From contig CM059199.1 of the NCBI GenBank assembly GCA_030323885.1, forward strand, positions 43,151,347 through 43,215,346: 64,000 nucleotides of DNA. Reading direction: 5' to 3'. Source of the stretch: Branchipolynoe longqiensis (Eukaryota; Annelida; Polychaeta; Phyllodocida; Polynoidae). Position 1 is the stretch's first letter; every line of letters begins with the position of its first letter. Shown piece by piece: positions 21,153-31,385 of this stretch. Below the pieces are notes generated by a model that did no database searches, had not been told where the DNA came from, and saw nothing but the letters and a program-made list of their open reading frames with translations. The translations under genes were made by a program, and so were the position numbers.

Positions 21153-21828
21153 AACCAGCACCGTGTGATTAACCTTGATTAACTGGCAAGTTTAATGATT
21201 TAGAAAATGACTGCCGGTAGCTAGTACCATTGTTTCTCGGGTAGATTGCGGTGAAATTGTTCTAGCAAATATTGTATATCAGATGAAATATAATATTGGG
21301 TGCCATGCTGCATGTGCATTAACAACTTACCTCCACAGGAAGGGAGTAGAGGAAGTTGTAGTTTATTTTTGATCAGGTGTGCTGGATCGCAGCATCCGTC
21401 CTTTCTGAGGGATCAGCGGAAGCCGGAAAACATGGGTTGCTAATGCCCATCTATCATAGTCTAACAACGTGGTACATTATAGTACACTACCAATGTACCT
21501 TCTAAATACATTCACCAACAAAGTAATCAAGGGAAAGCAAGTTTATTACAATTATCCCAGTCATTACTCATTTAATCAAATCGATACCAGACTACATATA
21601 TCCCACAAAGCTACAACCATGAACTATGAATTATTCCCAAAATATATATCCTTGTTGAATGAGATAGCTTACTCCAAAAAAATTAATTGTTGAAATGACC
21701 TAATGTCACAAACAGGATCTGCATATAAAATGTTCTTGTGTTGCATGTCATGGTCTCATGGTACAGGGATTTTGCCAGTTAGCTGCTCTTGGGCTTCTAA
21801 TTTACATTTCCCATTTTCTGAAACTTAC
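21153..21828. other. Intergenic or intronic sequence without recognised features
   Basis: No exon or repeat family was seen. An open frame at 21469-21693 on the plus strand has no recognisable motifs. Confidence 0.3.
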
Positions 21829-23808
21829 AACACTTCTCCTGTATCAGGATCTCAAAGTCTGATTCATTGAGAATACTGGCTTTGATGAAGCCGTGAAGAA
21901 CAGCTTCAGTAAGTGACAACTCCTTACCATCACATCGATACACACCAGTAGTTGTATCTACAAGATTATGTTGCACTGTCTCATGCAGTTCTAGCTTTGA
22001 GCCATCGCTGGGAGCCAGCACCCAGAACACTGCAATGACTCTCGTGAGAACCACGCATTCTTATCCTTCATACACCAGAGAAAGATTACTTTTCGAGCTG
22101 CCATAATTCTTCTCATAGTCCATGATGAGGAGTCCGTGTTTGAACGCCTCATATTGCAGCAGCTGCTCTCCAGTGTTTGGGTTCCTCTAGTGCCCCGAGC
22201 TCTGAAGCAGGATGCCATCTCTAATGGCTACCTCAACTGAAACTAGCAGCTGTGTGAGCGGATTGACAACTCGGCGGACGCGATGGCTTTGTGATGGTCG
22301 CTTCATGATCATTCGGAGCAGGCTCACCGGTACGTCAACCACTTATGGCCCCTCCTCCACCTCCTTCTTCTGCTGCTCAGATGCTTCAAGTGAAAAATCA
22401 CTCCTAGCCTTAACACGCCTTGCAAGCTCAATAAATGTGGGTTCTCCTGGAGGTGGTTCTGTATCACCTGTATTGACAGCAGTTGCTTTACCCTCACTGC
22501 ACAGATCTTCCTTTTGTGGTTCAATACCACTGGGTGCAGTCTGAAGTGGCCCTGGCATCATAGTGCTTTCAATTATGTGGTGTTCTCAGTGGCGGAATGG
22601 TTAGAGTGTCTGACTTTTTTATAGGTCAGATTCCTAATCTGAAGGTCGGTGGTTCGATTCCCCATGCCCCTACCTCTGCCAATTTGGATTTCCACCGCTG
22701 TGGTTAACTTACAACATCATCAAAGGCCAGTTGCTCTCATACCATGTCTATGTGGTGTGGGAGGTTAAAAATCCCTTGGGTCGGTAAAAGTGTAGGCTTG
22801 GGCTTTCTATCAACAAACTGTCTATGGTGAAAACAAGACTATTCAGACTTATCCATGATAGGCAGTGTAAATCCCCAAGAAAAAAATAACACAAACAAAC
22901 TAGGGCATGGTTCAACAATAATATAAGCAGTCAGGCTTTCTATCGACAAACTGTCTAATGGTGAAAACAAGTCTATTCAGACTTATCCATAATAGGCAGT
23001 ATAAATCTTCAAGAAGAAGAATTTCAGAAGACTTCACCGAGGCCTGCAGCAGAACCTTGCCAGTGAGGATGCGTTCCATCAAGCTGATGCTTTTGCCAAG
23101 TTGTGCATGATTCCCTAGATATAACCCATTGTGACTGTTGATGATGCCCAGTTTAACCGCTTCAGAGAATGAGACTTCGCTCCCACTTTGTGCGTCTATG
23201 ATCGATCGGACTGAGAAGATCTGGTTACGGTCTTTCCGAAATGCTACAAAGCTGCTCAACCATGCGATGTGCTGCTCATCACCCCAGAGTATGGTTATTG
23301 TTGGGACACCGGAAACTAGGGATGTGGGTTCATTAGCACAAGCTTCAGATGGAGCCACTGTATTGTCACCATTATTGCAGGACACTGATCGATTCATCAC
23401 TGCTGACACAAATACAGTTGGTGTGCATGCGGATTGGGATTCCCTATCAGTATCAAGGTCCTCGTCTGATGAGAATGACAGTGGCATGTCCAGACTTAGC
23501 GAACCGGTTGTTGATCGAGGAGAAGAAGTGCAAGAATAATAGGCAGGGCTCACTGGTAAGAGCGATGTGTTGATGCAAATTCACTAGACATTGCCTGCTT
23601 CTGTTGAAAGCCATCATTATGGACTCCGAATAATGGGAGCTTAATGGGAAGCCTACAACCTTCACAGAGTTTTCTCAGACTTTGACGGCTACACTTCTTG
23701 TTATATTTGCTACTCCTCATTGAAACCTGTCCTTGAATAGTCCCATACTTGAACCTACTTGCACACATAGAATCAGATGCCTTGCTTCCAAATGCATCCA
23801 CTTGTAGA
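21829..23808 (-). pseudogene. Decayed plakin-repeat region of the plakin gene
   Basis: A single minus frame covers this region and encodes plakin (plectin-type) repeats. The first contains SIIDAQSGSEVSFSEAVKLG then IINSHNGLYLGN. After a Pro/Glu-rich linker (PPPGEPTFIELARRV) come VVNPLTQLLVSVEVAIRDGI with RNPNTGEQLLQYEAFKHGLL, and finally LVDTTTGVYRCDGKELSLTE then AVLHGFI. The repeats bind intermediate filaments in vertebrate plakins. Defects: the frame differs from the preceding exon part (two frameshifts, near 23850 and 23555), stops lie at 22343-22345 (TAA), 22187-22189 (TAG) and 22061-22063 (TAA), and there is a 445-bp insertion (22575-23019). A gtaagt donor at 21828 suggests the exon once continued to further exons. 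I read it as pseudogenised coding sequence; assembly error could explain one or two breaks but not all. Confidence 0.75.
22575..23019 (+). mobile_element. tRNA-Arg-like SINE (family S3) inserted in plakin coding sequence
   Basis: The head ctcagtggcggaatggttag has the A box and ggtggttcgattccccatgc the B box. A seven-base loop around CCT between tcagat and atctga pairs resembles a tRNA-Arg(CCT) anticodon arm. The body (aatttggatttccaccgctg, ggttaaaaatcccttgggtc) is shared with the copy at 48005-48240. The last ~100 bp is duplicated (22798-22900 and 22918-23018) and it ends in aagaagaag. AATT flanks both sides (22571-22574, 23020-23023), and the 20941-21152 paralogue has one AATT and no insert. 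Confidence 0.88.
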
Positions 23809-24646
23809 TCACTGGGTTTGGCGGTGTTCTGGATAGTATGGGTCAGTTTTGGCACTGTCATTAGTACAAGTGATTGCTTCTGCTGTTTTGATACTACCAT
23901 CACTAAATGTACTCCCTTTCGGAATATCAGAGTCCTGCTTTAGGCATACGCTGACATTTTTTCCGTCATTACTCTGACTCGCAATAATTTCAGTTAATCC
24001 CTCCTTTAAGACTGCATTACTCAGCTCTGGAGAATAACAGCCAAAATCTGCACTCTTACTATCAGATGCAGTGTGAGATGCAATGTTCAGTGTTCTCGGT
24101 CGGCCAGGACCACTTGTAGCATTCACAACTAGGACAGTTGCTCGTCTTCGCAGCCCATCAGGGAGGAAGCCATCTCTAACATCTGCTGGAGATGTCCTGG
24201 TCTCTAGCTTCGCTTTCGGTGCTGCGTCTACCTGCGCTGGTTGATCTGACCATTTCGGTGAGACCTCTCCAAATGACCGGATACTTGGTCGTTGCGTTGG
24301 CGTGTTCACAGCCGAGATCCATTGACCTTCGTTCTCAGGACTGTCACTCCTCTCAACCCAGTCACTACTTGAGCTGGGAGAATTACTATGTAGCATGTCG
24401 ATGGCTGCATCAGCTCTGTTGCTGTTGGCGTTGCTGTTGGTGTTGTTGTTGGCGTTGCTGTTGCTGTTGCTGGTGTTGTGGTTCGGTGTCAGACTTCTAG
24501 CAACATGTGACCTCTGCGAGTCATGTGACTGAGTTTCATTGACCGCTGCTAGGGACGGCTGCTGTTTTATCGGCTCAGTCAGTGTTGAGGCAGAGACTAG
24601 GGCAGTGATGACCTCATCTGTCATATCCTTGTCTTCTTGGGCAGAC
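23809..24646 (-). CDS. Plakin gene exon: Ser/Asn-rich linker
   Basis: The acceptor (gatttcatccag) gives a phase-2 entry that completes an AGG codon begun in the 26536-26606 exon. The frame runs about 279 residues: SAQEDKDMTDEVITALVSAS, a Thr/Ser region, an Asn-rich run (NSNSNANNNTNSNANSN), then Ser/Pro-rich sequence with SPENEGQWIS and GLRRRATVLVVNATSGPGRP, ending KTDPYYPEHRQTQ at a TGA. It is low-complexity, probably disordered, and comparable in position to the linker before plakin repeats in plakins. Coding signal continues in another frame from about 23870 (an ORF to 23550), so the stop at 23809 may be the result of a frameshift. If the gene is expressed, this stop would give a protein without plakin repeats. 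Confidence 0.7.
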
Positions 24647-24669
24647 CTGGATGAAATCATAAGGTTTCG

Positions 24670-25026
24670 TTAATCTGCGTCGTCCGATGAAAACATCAAA
24701 TTTGCAAAACATAAAAAATGATCTAGATTTGATTATAGAAATCTAACCTAGACACTGTTACATTATTAAACATTTGTTACCACATAGAAGGGGATACTGA
24801 ATCAAATTAATAGTACCTGTTACTGCAGAAGCTTATGTTGTCAGAGTTTTAGCGTGCTTGCTGACAATAATTTTGTATACATGTTTGAACTTCAAATATC
24901 TCAAAAGTTAGCCATTTAGAACGGAAGTTATTTCAAGCAAAATTAAGGTAGATTATAATGATCAACCTACTATTTTCATCGCACAAAATGACAGAAACTC
25001 AAAGCCATCGGACTATGCAACTTTAA
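24670..25026. mobile_element. TTAA-flanked piggyBac-like MITE, inverted copy
   Basis: TTAA is at 24670-24673 and 25023-25026. The right end reads catcggactatgcaactttaa in reverse orientation to copy 1. It lies in the intron, 24 bp upstream of the plakin linker exon's acceptor. Confidence 0.8.
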
Positions 25027-26535
25027 CTATCAATTAGAAAGAAGTATGAACCCATTTTAAGGTTAAATGGTCTTCTATATATGTATGGTATAATTAGTTA
25101 TACGCATGTTATTAAATATGCAATGCATCTGTAATGTATTTTTATTTGCAATACCTATGTCATGACAAGAAAGGGATGGAGGTACAGCCACCTGGATACC
25201 CTTTAGCAGTGCTATACCTATTCTAACTGCACCTCCTCTTCCACCATCCGGCCAATTACCCTCGGACTCTGCCCCTTTTAAAACCGGAAGTGTCCTATTA
25301 AACTAGGTGTAGAACTTGAGTGACTAGCCTGAATGTAACACTCATGAAGCTTATCTCTTATTCTTGTTCATTAACTTGTCATGCGGATTCCTAAAATATA
25401 TAGTAAAATATTCCAACTTTTTAGGTCTGGTTCATAAATAAATAATAGTTTAAATACATGATAAAATATCTCCTTTTCCCGAAACTCATATTTGAAGCCT
25501 TAAGAACACTGTTTTAATCATATTTAAATCATTCAGTTATTTCTATAAAGTCATTATAATAATACTCCAATTATATAAGTAGCCCTATAAAACCTCTCTA
25601 ATAATACCTACTTCATTCTATCATCTTGGTAACTAGATACACATAATATGCAAAGCAAGTTGTGAAACCATGGTAGATCATGTATATTAAGTGAAGTGAT
25701 AATTAATATCAGATTGTTCTAAGGTTCCACATCAAATACAATGACAGGAGATAAGAAATCTGGAAAATGATTACTGTATTGGCATATTTACATGTATTAC
25801 TGAATTAAAGTCTGTTGGTATTATATATTGTATAAAGGGAGGTCAATACTGAAACTACGGAGAGCATATACAGTTGCTGCAGACTGTGGTTTCTTCAGCC
25901 AGACCACCCCCTTACCCAGGAGGGGGAGAGGAGGCGGGTGAGAGTGGTGGGGGTCCACCCACTCCTCCCCCCCACCTGCCTCCCCCCACCACTGACTGGA
26001 GGAGTTCAGCCAATGAAATGCCATGTTACTGTCTCTGACTGAGGAGACTCCCAGCAACTGTGTACCTGTATTTTTAATGTGTTCCATCTGAATAAAAGAG
26101 CTGGGCAGGGGGTGTAGCAGGCAGATGACCTGGAGACAGCACAGCAGGAGGAGCCAACCACCCCTCCCTACTAGACTTTACCACACTTAATTTCTGTTGG
26201 TTTACTATTGCTTGGAACTGGAGCATATATAATAAGATGATCATAGATTGAGTGATATCATACATTAGTGCTTTCCGGCCTCCACATACAAAAGTTAGGG
26301 TTCTCTTTCCTATGAAGATTCTAGTGTGGAACATACCGCTAGTTAACAATATGACCCCCACTAGCCGATTTCTACTTTTGTTAAACAATAAAAACAAAAG
26401 ATAAAAAAGGATTCCTAAAACAATGGCTAGATTTTAAACTAAGAGGGTTCATCAGATGGTTTGACATGGTACATAATAATTGCCATAAACATACCTACTT
26501 TGTCTTGTGACAAAGCTAGACCAAACACATTTTAC
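25027..26535. other. Plakin gene intron
   Basis: AT-rich with no exon seen. A C/G-rich stretch at 25840-26180 (cacccactcctcccccccac) resembles in composition the solo LTRs nearby but could not be aligned with confidence. Confidence 0.4.
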
Positions 26536-26606
26536 CTTTCCATTTGATGAGAAGCAGTTGATTTCTTCAGGAAGTCTCGCTTGTCTAAGGTGGTTCCACT
26601 GGCATC
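26536..26606 (-). CDS. Plakin gene exon (71 bp), spectrin-like region end
   Basis: The acceptor is cagttttcag and the donor gtaaaa. It enters in phase 0 and exits in phase 2. It encodes DASGTTLDKRDFLKKSTASH then QMER. Both joins are open: VLQVIE upstream (27069-27134) and SAQEDKD downstream (24646). It is charged and probably helical; no domain can be named from this piece alone. Confidence 0.8.
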
Positions 26607-27068
26607 CTGAAAACTGAAATGTCGCAGGCCATTCTTCAGATTTGTCTACCAGTATTTATTGGTCACCTGGTTTTAAGAATTGTATTAGTTACATGAATGT
26701 TCGCCATAGCTTACCAACAGGTCCACATCCTAGACGTATTAAAGGCTCTGCTATTGAGAACAACCCCGAGAGAATTCAGTCTAATGGCTGTAGACAGGTT
26801 AACCCCTATACCTACTGTGTTGGATCGACTTCTACTTGATTATATACGGTAAATCAAATTATAGAACAAACATGTAGAAAACTACTGAGACAAGGACTTT
26901 ATTACAAGTCCAAGTAACGTTCAAAAAAATATATTTCCTGATAACTAGATTAACAGCTAATCTACTACTTAAGTATTGCAACGAAGGACATAATGATTCG
27001 CTTCATACCACCACTGTGTGCCTAACCTACCTGGATTGTCGAGTCAGCGATTTCTTCCTTCCCCTCAC
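26607..27068. other. Plakin gene intron
   Basis: No further exon seen. Confidence 0.4.
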
Positions 27069-27134
27069 CTCAATGACTTGCAAAACCAGAGCTTGAGTCT
27101 TGTTGGTTACTTCATCCAGAAGCTCCACTTGTTT
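27069..27134 (-). CDS. Plakin gene exon (66 bp), spectrin-like helix
   Basis: The acceptor is gtccacttag and the donor gtgagg. It is phase 0 at both ends, giving 22 residues, KQVELLDEVTNKTQALVLQV then IE, with heptad-like hydrophobic spacing that fits a helix of a spectrin-type repeat. It connects with the 29012-29073 exon upstream. Confidence 0.8.
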
Positions 27135-27654
27135 CTAAGTGGACGCGTTGGATAGAAAGCAATATCCTTGAAATGGCGATCCATGTGTTTGCAATATTCA
27201 TCAGCAGTACTAATTCAATATACATATATATATGTTTAATAATTGGCAATGGCTTCTACCATGGTATGGAGAAGCTGCTATTCCACTTTCTAATCACCAC
27301 AGTATTGGCTTAGCAATATTCTCCACAAATATGACTAGCAACCCAGTCAGAAGTTTATATATGTTTTATGAGAGCCAATCAAAACTTAGCTTGGGAGAGC
27401 ACACCAGTTATTTTAGCCCCTACACAGTCCCATCAAACATTGACAATTCAATTATAGCTGTAGCCTATATACCGCTGAAAGCATAACCTTTTCGAAACCA
27501 AAGCACATACCAATATTTGATAAAACATATCCAACTTACAGACTGGTGCATTCAGTAAGCATATTGTTAAATATTCCGATAATAAGCATTGGTGGGGGAA
27601 TGTAAATGGTCTATTGTGAAATAGGTATTCATGGCCAGGTGCATAAATGTGTTT

Positions 27655-28060
27655 ATGTAGTTGCTAGTGGTGCTTGATGATAGGTAAATAGACATAGTAG
27701 TGCTGGCAGGACTGTGTGTAAGGGGCACTCAGAGCCCTACACACTACCCCCTCCCCCCTTCTGCTAGGCAGGATCACCACACTCAGCTCAAGGCAGGTGG
27801 TGGCCAGGGGAGCCACACAGTGTGGTGGTGGTGGGCAGATCACTGGTAACTTTGGGGACCGGGAATGCTGGATCCCCATTGGTAGAGCTAGAAATTCTTG
27901 TTTCTCATTGGGAGAATAAGATGGGGTGATACTCTATGCTGAATCCATGTACCATATAAATACTAAACCAGATGGCTTAATTCTCTCTTCTTTCACACTT
28001 TATACTCTTCCTTTCTCTTTGCATGTATTGATTTCACTACAGCCTGCCTACACAACCACA
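27655..28060 (+). mobile_element. Solo LTR candidate, family L1
   Basis: A TATA-type block (ccatataaatactaaaccag), then ttctttcacactttat, tctttgcatgtattgatttc and agcctgcctac, matches 14575-14890 (inverted) and 33225-33615. The upstream half shares ggatcaccacactc and ggtggtggtgggcagatcac with the 14.6-kb copy. There is no internal coding region. Confidence 0.65.
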
Positions 28061-29011
28061 GATTCGACCCATATCCTTTAGAGAATGCGATAATAAGTCA
28101 ATTGAATATAAAACTTTATTGCTGAATCCTATAATGTCAGAATGTGTACGCTCATGCAAACAATTGATAGCGTATATTTTAACTGAAAATATATCCAACC
28201 TTAGCCATTTGTAATAAAGCATATATATCAAAATTAGGCTAGGTTATAAGAAACAAGCTAACAATATTTATCTGAAAATTGGGAGTCCTTCAAAATCCTC
28301 GGACATTTTAAAATGTTTGTTGGTAAAGTATTTATTCATATGAATATGACATTTGTCAGTGCCGGAGCACTGGTCTTCCAGCCATCTTACTATTGTAGTT
28401 GACAGTCTAAATAATCTAAGTTTGATCAGCACTGTATTAGTTACAGCACCGATCCTGCAGAATTAAGGGAATGGCTCCTGCTGTATAATGTACAGCACCA
28501 GTCACTGTAGTTTATGCAGAAATGGGGAGCAGCACTGAGTAGAAAGTGTATACTCAGGGCAACTCAAACAATCGTTGTGGGTTACATTTTTCTCTTATAA
28601 AACAAGGTAAGTTTATACTTGACAATACAATTTGTCTGTCTTATATAGTGTTCAATGTGTTTAAACAGGTTGATAGATGTGTAGCATGTTCAGTGTGTTG
28701 ATGGTTTGTTCATGAGGCAACTTAATGTTCAGTGACATCCTTCATACATTATTTAGTTTAACTTTCACACAGTACTTTGGGAAGGATCAGGAAAAGGCCC
28801 CTATAACTAGTGTGAACTAATTGATGGCTTCTCTAATTCATAGCCAAAGCTGCATTTGATGAACCAGTACTCTTTCAATATACTCGCCCTTATTATTTAC
28901 ATTATATCATTTCAGTTGGTAGAATTTGAGGCAGTACTACTTTAGTAATTAAGTGTTGATTTTGTTTCCAAAGAATCTCATGCATCAGTATTATCTACTA
29001 AGAGAACCTAC
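28061..29011. other. Plakin gene intron
   Basis: AT-rich; nothing else was recognised. Confidence 0.35.
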
Positions 29012-29073
29012 TTGAAATGCCTGTATTATCGTGTGGCAACGTTGCAGTCCCGTCAGGAAGGCCGCAGTTTCTT
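29012..29073 (-). CDS. Plakin gene exon (62 bp), spectrin-like helix
   Basis: The acceptor is gtctgctttcag and the donor gtaggt. It enters in phase 1 (completing GAA with the last base of the 29977-30157 exon) and exits in phase 0. It encodes ETAAFLTGLQRCHTIIQAFQ. Joined with its neighbours the sequence is continuous and helical, as in spectrin repeats. Confidence 0.78.
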
Positions 29074-29196
29074 CTGAAAGCAGACATTGTGATTCGATAT
29101 ATCACATAATAATGGGATATGTCACATAAAATGGGATATGTACACATGTGCATATACTTTGAACTTTTATATGAATCTCTCTACCATTGTTGTCAC

Positions 29197-29530
29197 GACC
29201 GGGTGCGGTGGCCGAATCGGTAGAGCACAGGCCTCGTGTGCGGAAGATCGCAAGTTTGCGAGTTCGGTTCCCGGGCGAGTCAAACAAATGATTTAAAAGT
29301 TGATACTTGTCTCTTCCTAGCCTGGTGCTCGGCATTATTAGGATAGGGCAAGGACTCGTTATCTCGGTGTCAGGATAATGTGACTGAGTGGGATATCGGG
29401 TCAGGGTGCCGGTGGCCTGAATACCCAGTGGGGCAGCACTATAAACGTGCCATGAGTGTGTACTGTCACAAGTGAGAAATGTCCTGATATGACCTTAGAT
29501 GTTGCTAGGACGCAAAACAACAACAAAAAG
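29197..29530 (+). mobile_element. SINE family S1, head type 1, full length
   Basis: The best-preserved type 1 copy. It has ccgggtgcggtggccgaatc, ggtagagcacaggcctcgtg, gagttcggttcccgg, then the body (gtgactgagtgggatatcgg, cccagtggggcagcactata) and the tail gatgttgctaggacgcaaaa plus an (AAC)n-like run. A box and B box are spaced as in a tRNA gene. Confidence 0.9.
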
Positions 29531-29639
29531 CAAACTGTTGCTCTCGCTATATCTACTTACTATGGGGTAAGCAACCATCCTATCCCACCTAATTTAATTG
29601 TGTTTTATCCCATCATGGATACTATAAGTATAACGTCGG

Positions 29640-29735
29640 TCCGAGTGCGCGCTGTCACAGGTCGGTTCCCGTCCTGATATGACCGTAGATGTTGTCAGGT
29701 CGTAAAACTCCAACATCCAACCAACCAACCAACAA
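29640..29735 (+). mobile_element. SINE S1 3' fragment
   Basis: It contains cgctgtcacaggtcggttcc, gatatgaccgtagatgttg and the tail caaccaaccaacc. The head and most of the body are missing (5' truncated). Confidence 0.75.
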
Positions 29736-29976
29736 TGATCAATGTTGTAAGTCATTAGGTTAACTCGGTCGGGTACCCCCCCCCCCCCAACCTTTCCGTT
29801 TCTAGGTATAGTATTAATAAGTATACATTTACCCAACAATATAACATAACAAGTACATATTAAACAGTACCATACGTCATTGTCACTACAGCCTAATGCA
29901 GAATACCACTGAATGAGTAACGGTGGAACTCTAAGTAGTTGACAACAGTAACAGTACACATGTATGAGCCACTCAC

Positions 29977-30157
29977 CCCTCGCCGCCCTGCCAGTGAGCA
30001 GCTCGTATAGCTGGTGCAGGACGCTCTGCGACGACTTCCGGTCATGCGCACTGAGGGCGTGATGGAAGGTCTCTGACGTCATCACGCGCTCCACCAATGA
30101 TAGCGTCTCTCTTGCTTGGCTGCGGGCATTGCCCGTCAGCACCACGAGAGGGCTATC
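29977..30157 (-). CDS. Plakin gene exon (181 bp), spectrin repeat
   Basis: The acceptor is atccttgcag and the donor gtgagt. It enters in phase 0 and exits in phase 1. The 60 residues run DSPLVVLTGNARSQARETLS, then LVERVMTSETFHHALSAHDR and KSSQSVLHQLYELLTGRAAR. The two amphipathic helices broken by a loop are typical of a spectrin-type repeat in a plakin domain. Upstream it joins the 35372-35474 exon in frame. Confidence 0.85.
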
Positions 30158-30206
30158 CTGCAAGGATAATATATCTAGATTAAAAAGGTGTCCTGGGGAG
30201 CAGCGT

Positions 30207-30410
30207 GAGTATGTGGTTGTCCATTGGGGTGTTACGTCCCCGACACATCTTAGGACGTGTACTGACTTGTTTGTGATAGTACGCATTCGTAGTGGTGGCA
30301 TTTTAGTTTTTTCCCCAATTGGATACCGTTGATATGATGAACTGGTTTATCACTTAGTGACATTGTCCTGATCGAGTACTGTATCCCATCCTAGTAATCC
30401 TGAACACAAA
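30207..30410 (-). mobile_element. SINE S1 fragment, strongly diverged
   Basis: A ggacgtgtactgacttgt block and a cacttagtgacattgtcctg-like block, with a ttacgtcc tail, match the family. The copy is rearranged. Confidence 0.5.
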
Positions 30411-30549
30411 GTAGCATACCAGGGATCAGATAACAGTGCCTATGGTGGAGTGTTCCAACCATCGGTAGAGAGTAACCCCTGATGGAGGTGATGTGTTACC
30501 CGGCTAGGCAGTAACAGGTCAGTCACATCATCACAGAGATAAAAACATC

Positions 30550-31290
30550 ACTAGATCAGGGGACGTATGCATGAAGCTGTGTTAGCCGAGCCAAAACTGG
30601 TTTTGGACGGCATTTCTAGTTTAGCAGCGAAAAGTCGCTATGCATGGAGCAGCGTTATGGAAACACCACGAGTTTAAGGTCGGGTACACTAACACCACTC
30701 CATAGCAGGTTTAAGGGTGGTGTTAGGTACCAATTAGGCCCAAATCTATTCAATGCTATCATATTTAACAGAATTACATACTCAAAAAGTGAAATTTGAT
30801 CAAATTAACCCTAAAATCGAAGCGATATTAATGCCGCCGCTAAATCGGCGGTGATATTAATATTGTCGAATGCAAACAGAATAAATCGCTGCCACTGCCA
30901 CCACCGTTTAAGGTTGGGTACGCTAACACCACTCCATATCAGGTTTAAGGGCAGTGTTTGGTACTGATTAGGCCCAAATCTATTCAATGCTATCATATTT
31001 AACAGTATAGCATAGTACAAAAGTGAAATTTGGTCAAATTAAATTAAAATCGAAGCAATATTAACGCCGCTGCCACTGCTGGATCGGAGACGATATTGGC
31101 AAATAGCGGTGTTCGCCAAGAACAGGCTCAGAGGGATACCCCAAATCTATAAATAACTGCTAGGTTAGCTAACACCACCACGCTTTGGACCCATACATAC
31201 CCTCTAACCCATTTTCCAACACTGGTGTTAGCTAACTCGGTGGCAGCTCTTAACACCGAAGCCGATAAGAACTTCTTCATGCATACACCC
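30550..31290. mobile_element. Terminal-inverted-repeat element with internal tandem duplication
   Basis: It begins gacgtatgcatgaagctgtg and ends cttcttcatgcatacacccc, forming an inverted pair. Inside, about 200 bp is duplicated in tandem (30683-30898 and 30906-31090, sharing ctaacaccactccata and aatctattcaatgctatcat). The arm sequences are related to the foldback element at 2530-3260 and the insert at 34680-34810. Non-coding. Confidence 0.65.
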
Positions 31291-31385
31291 CTTGATGTGT
31301 CCCATAAAGAAACGAAAAATACAAAAACAATCAAGACCCATGGGTAGACAGGGAACAACTGACACTCATCACAACCAAGCACAAA

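Noticed and set aside
22578..22660. tRNA-Arg(CCT) gene
   Set aside because: The same sequence with the same downstream body occurs at 48005-48240, and this copy is inserted in coding sequence with AATT on both sides, so it is a SINE head.
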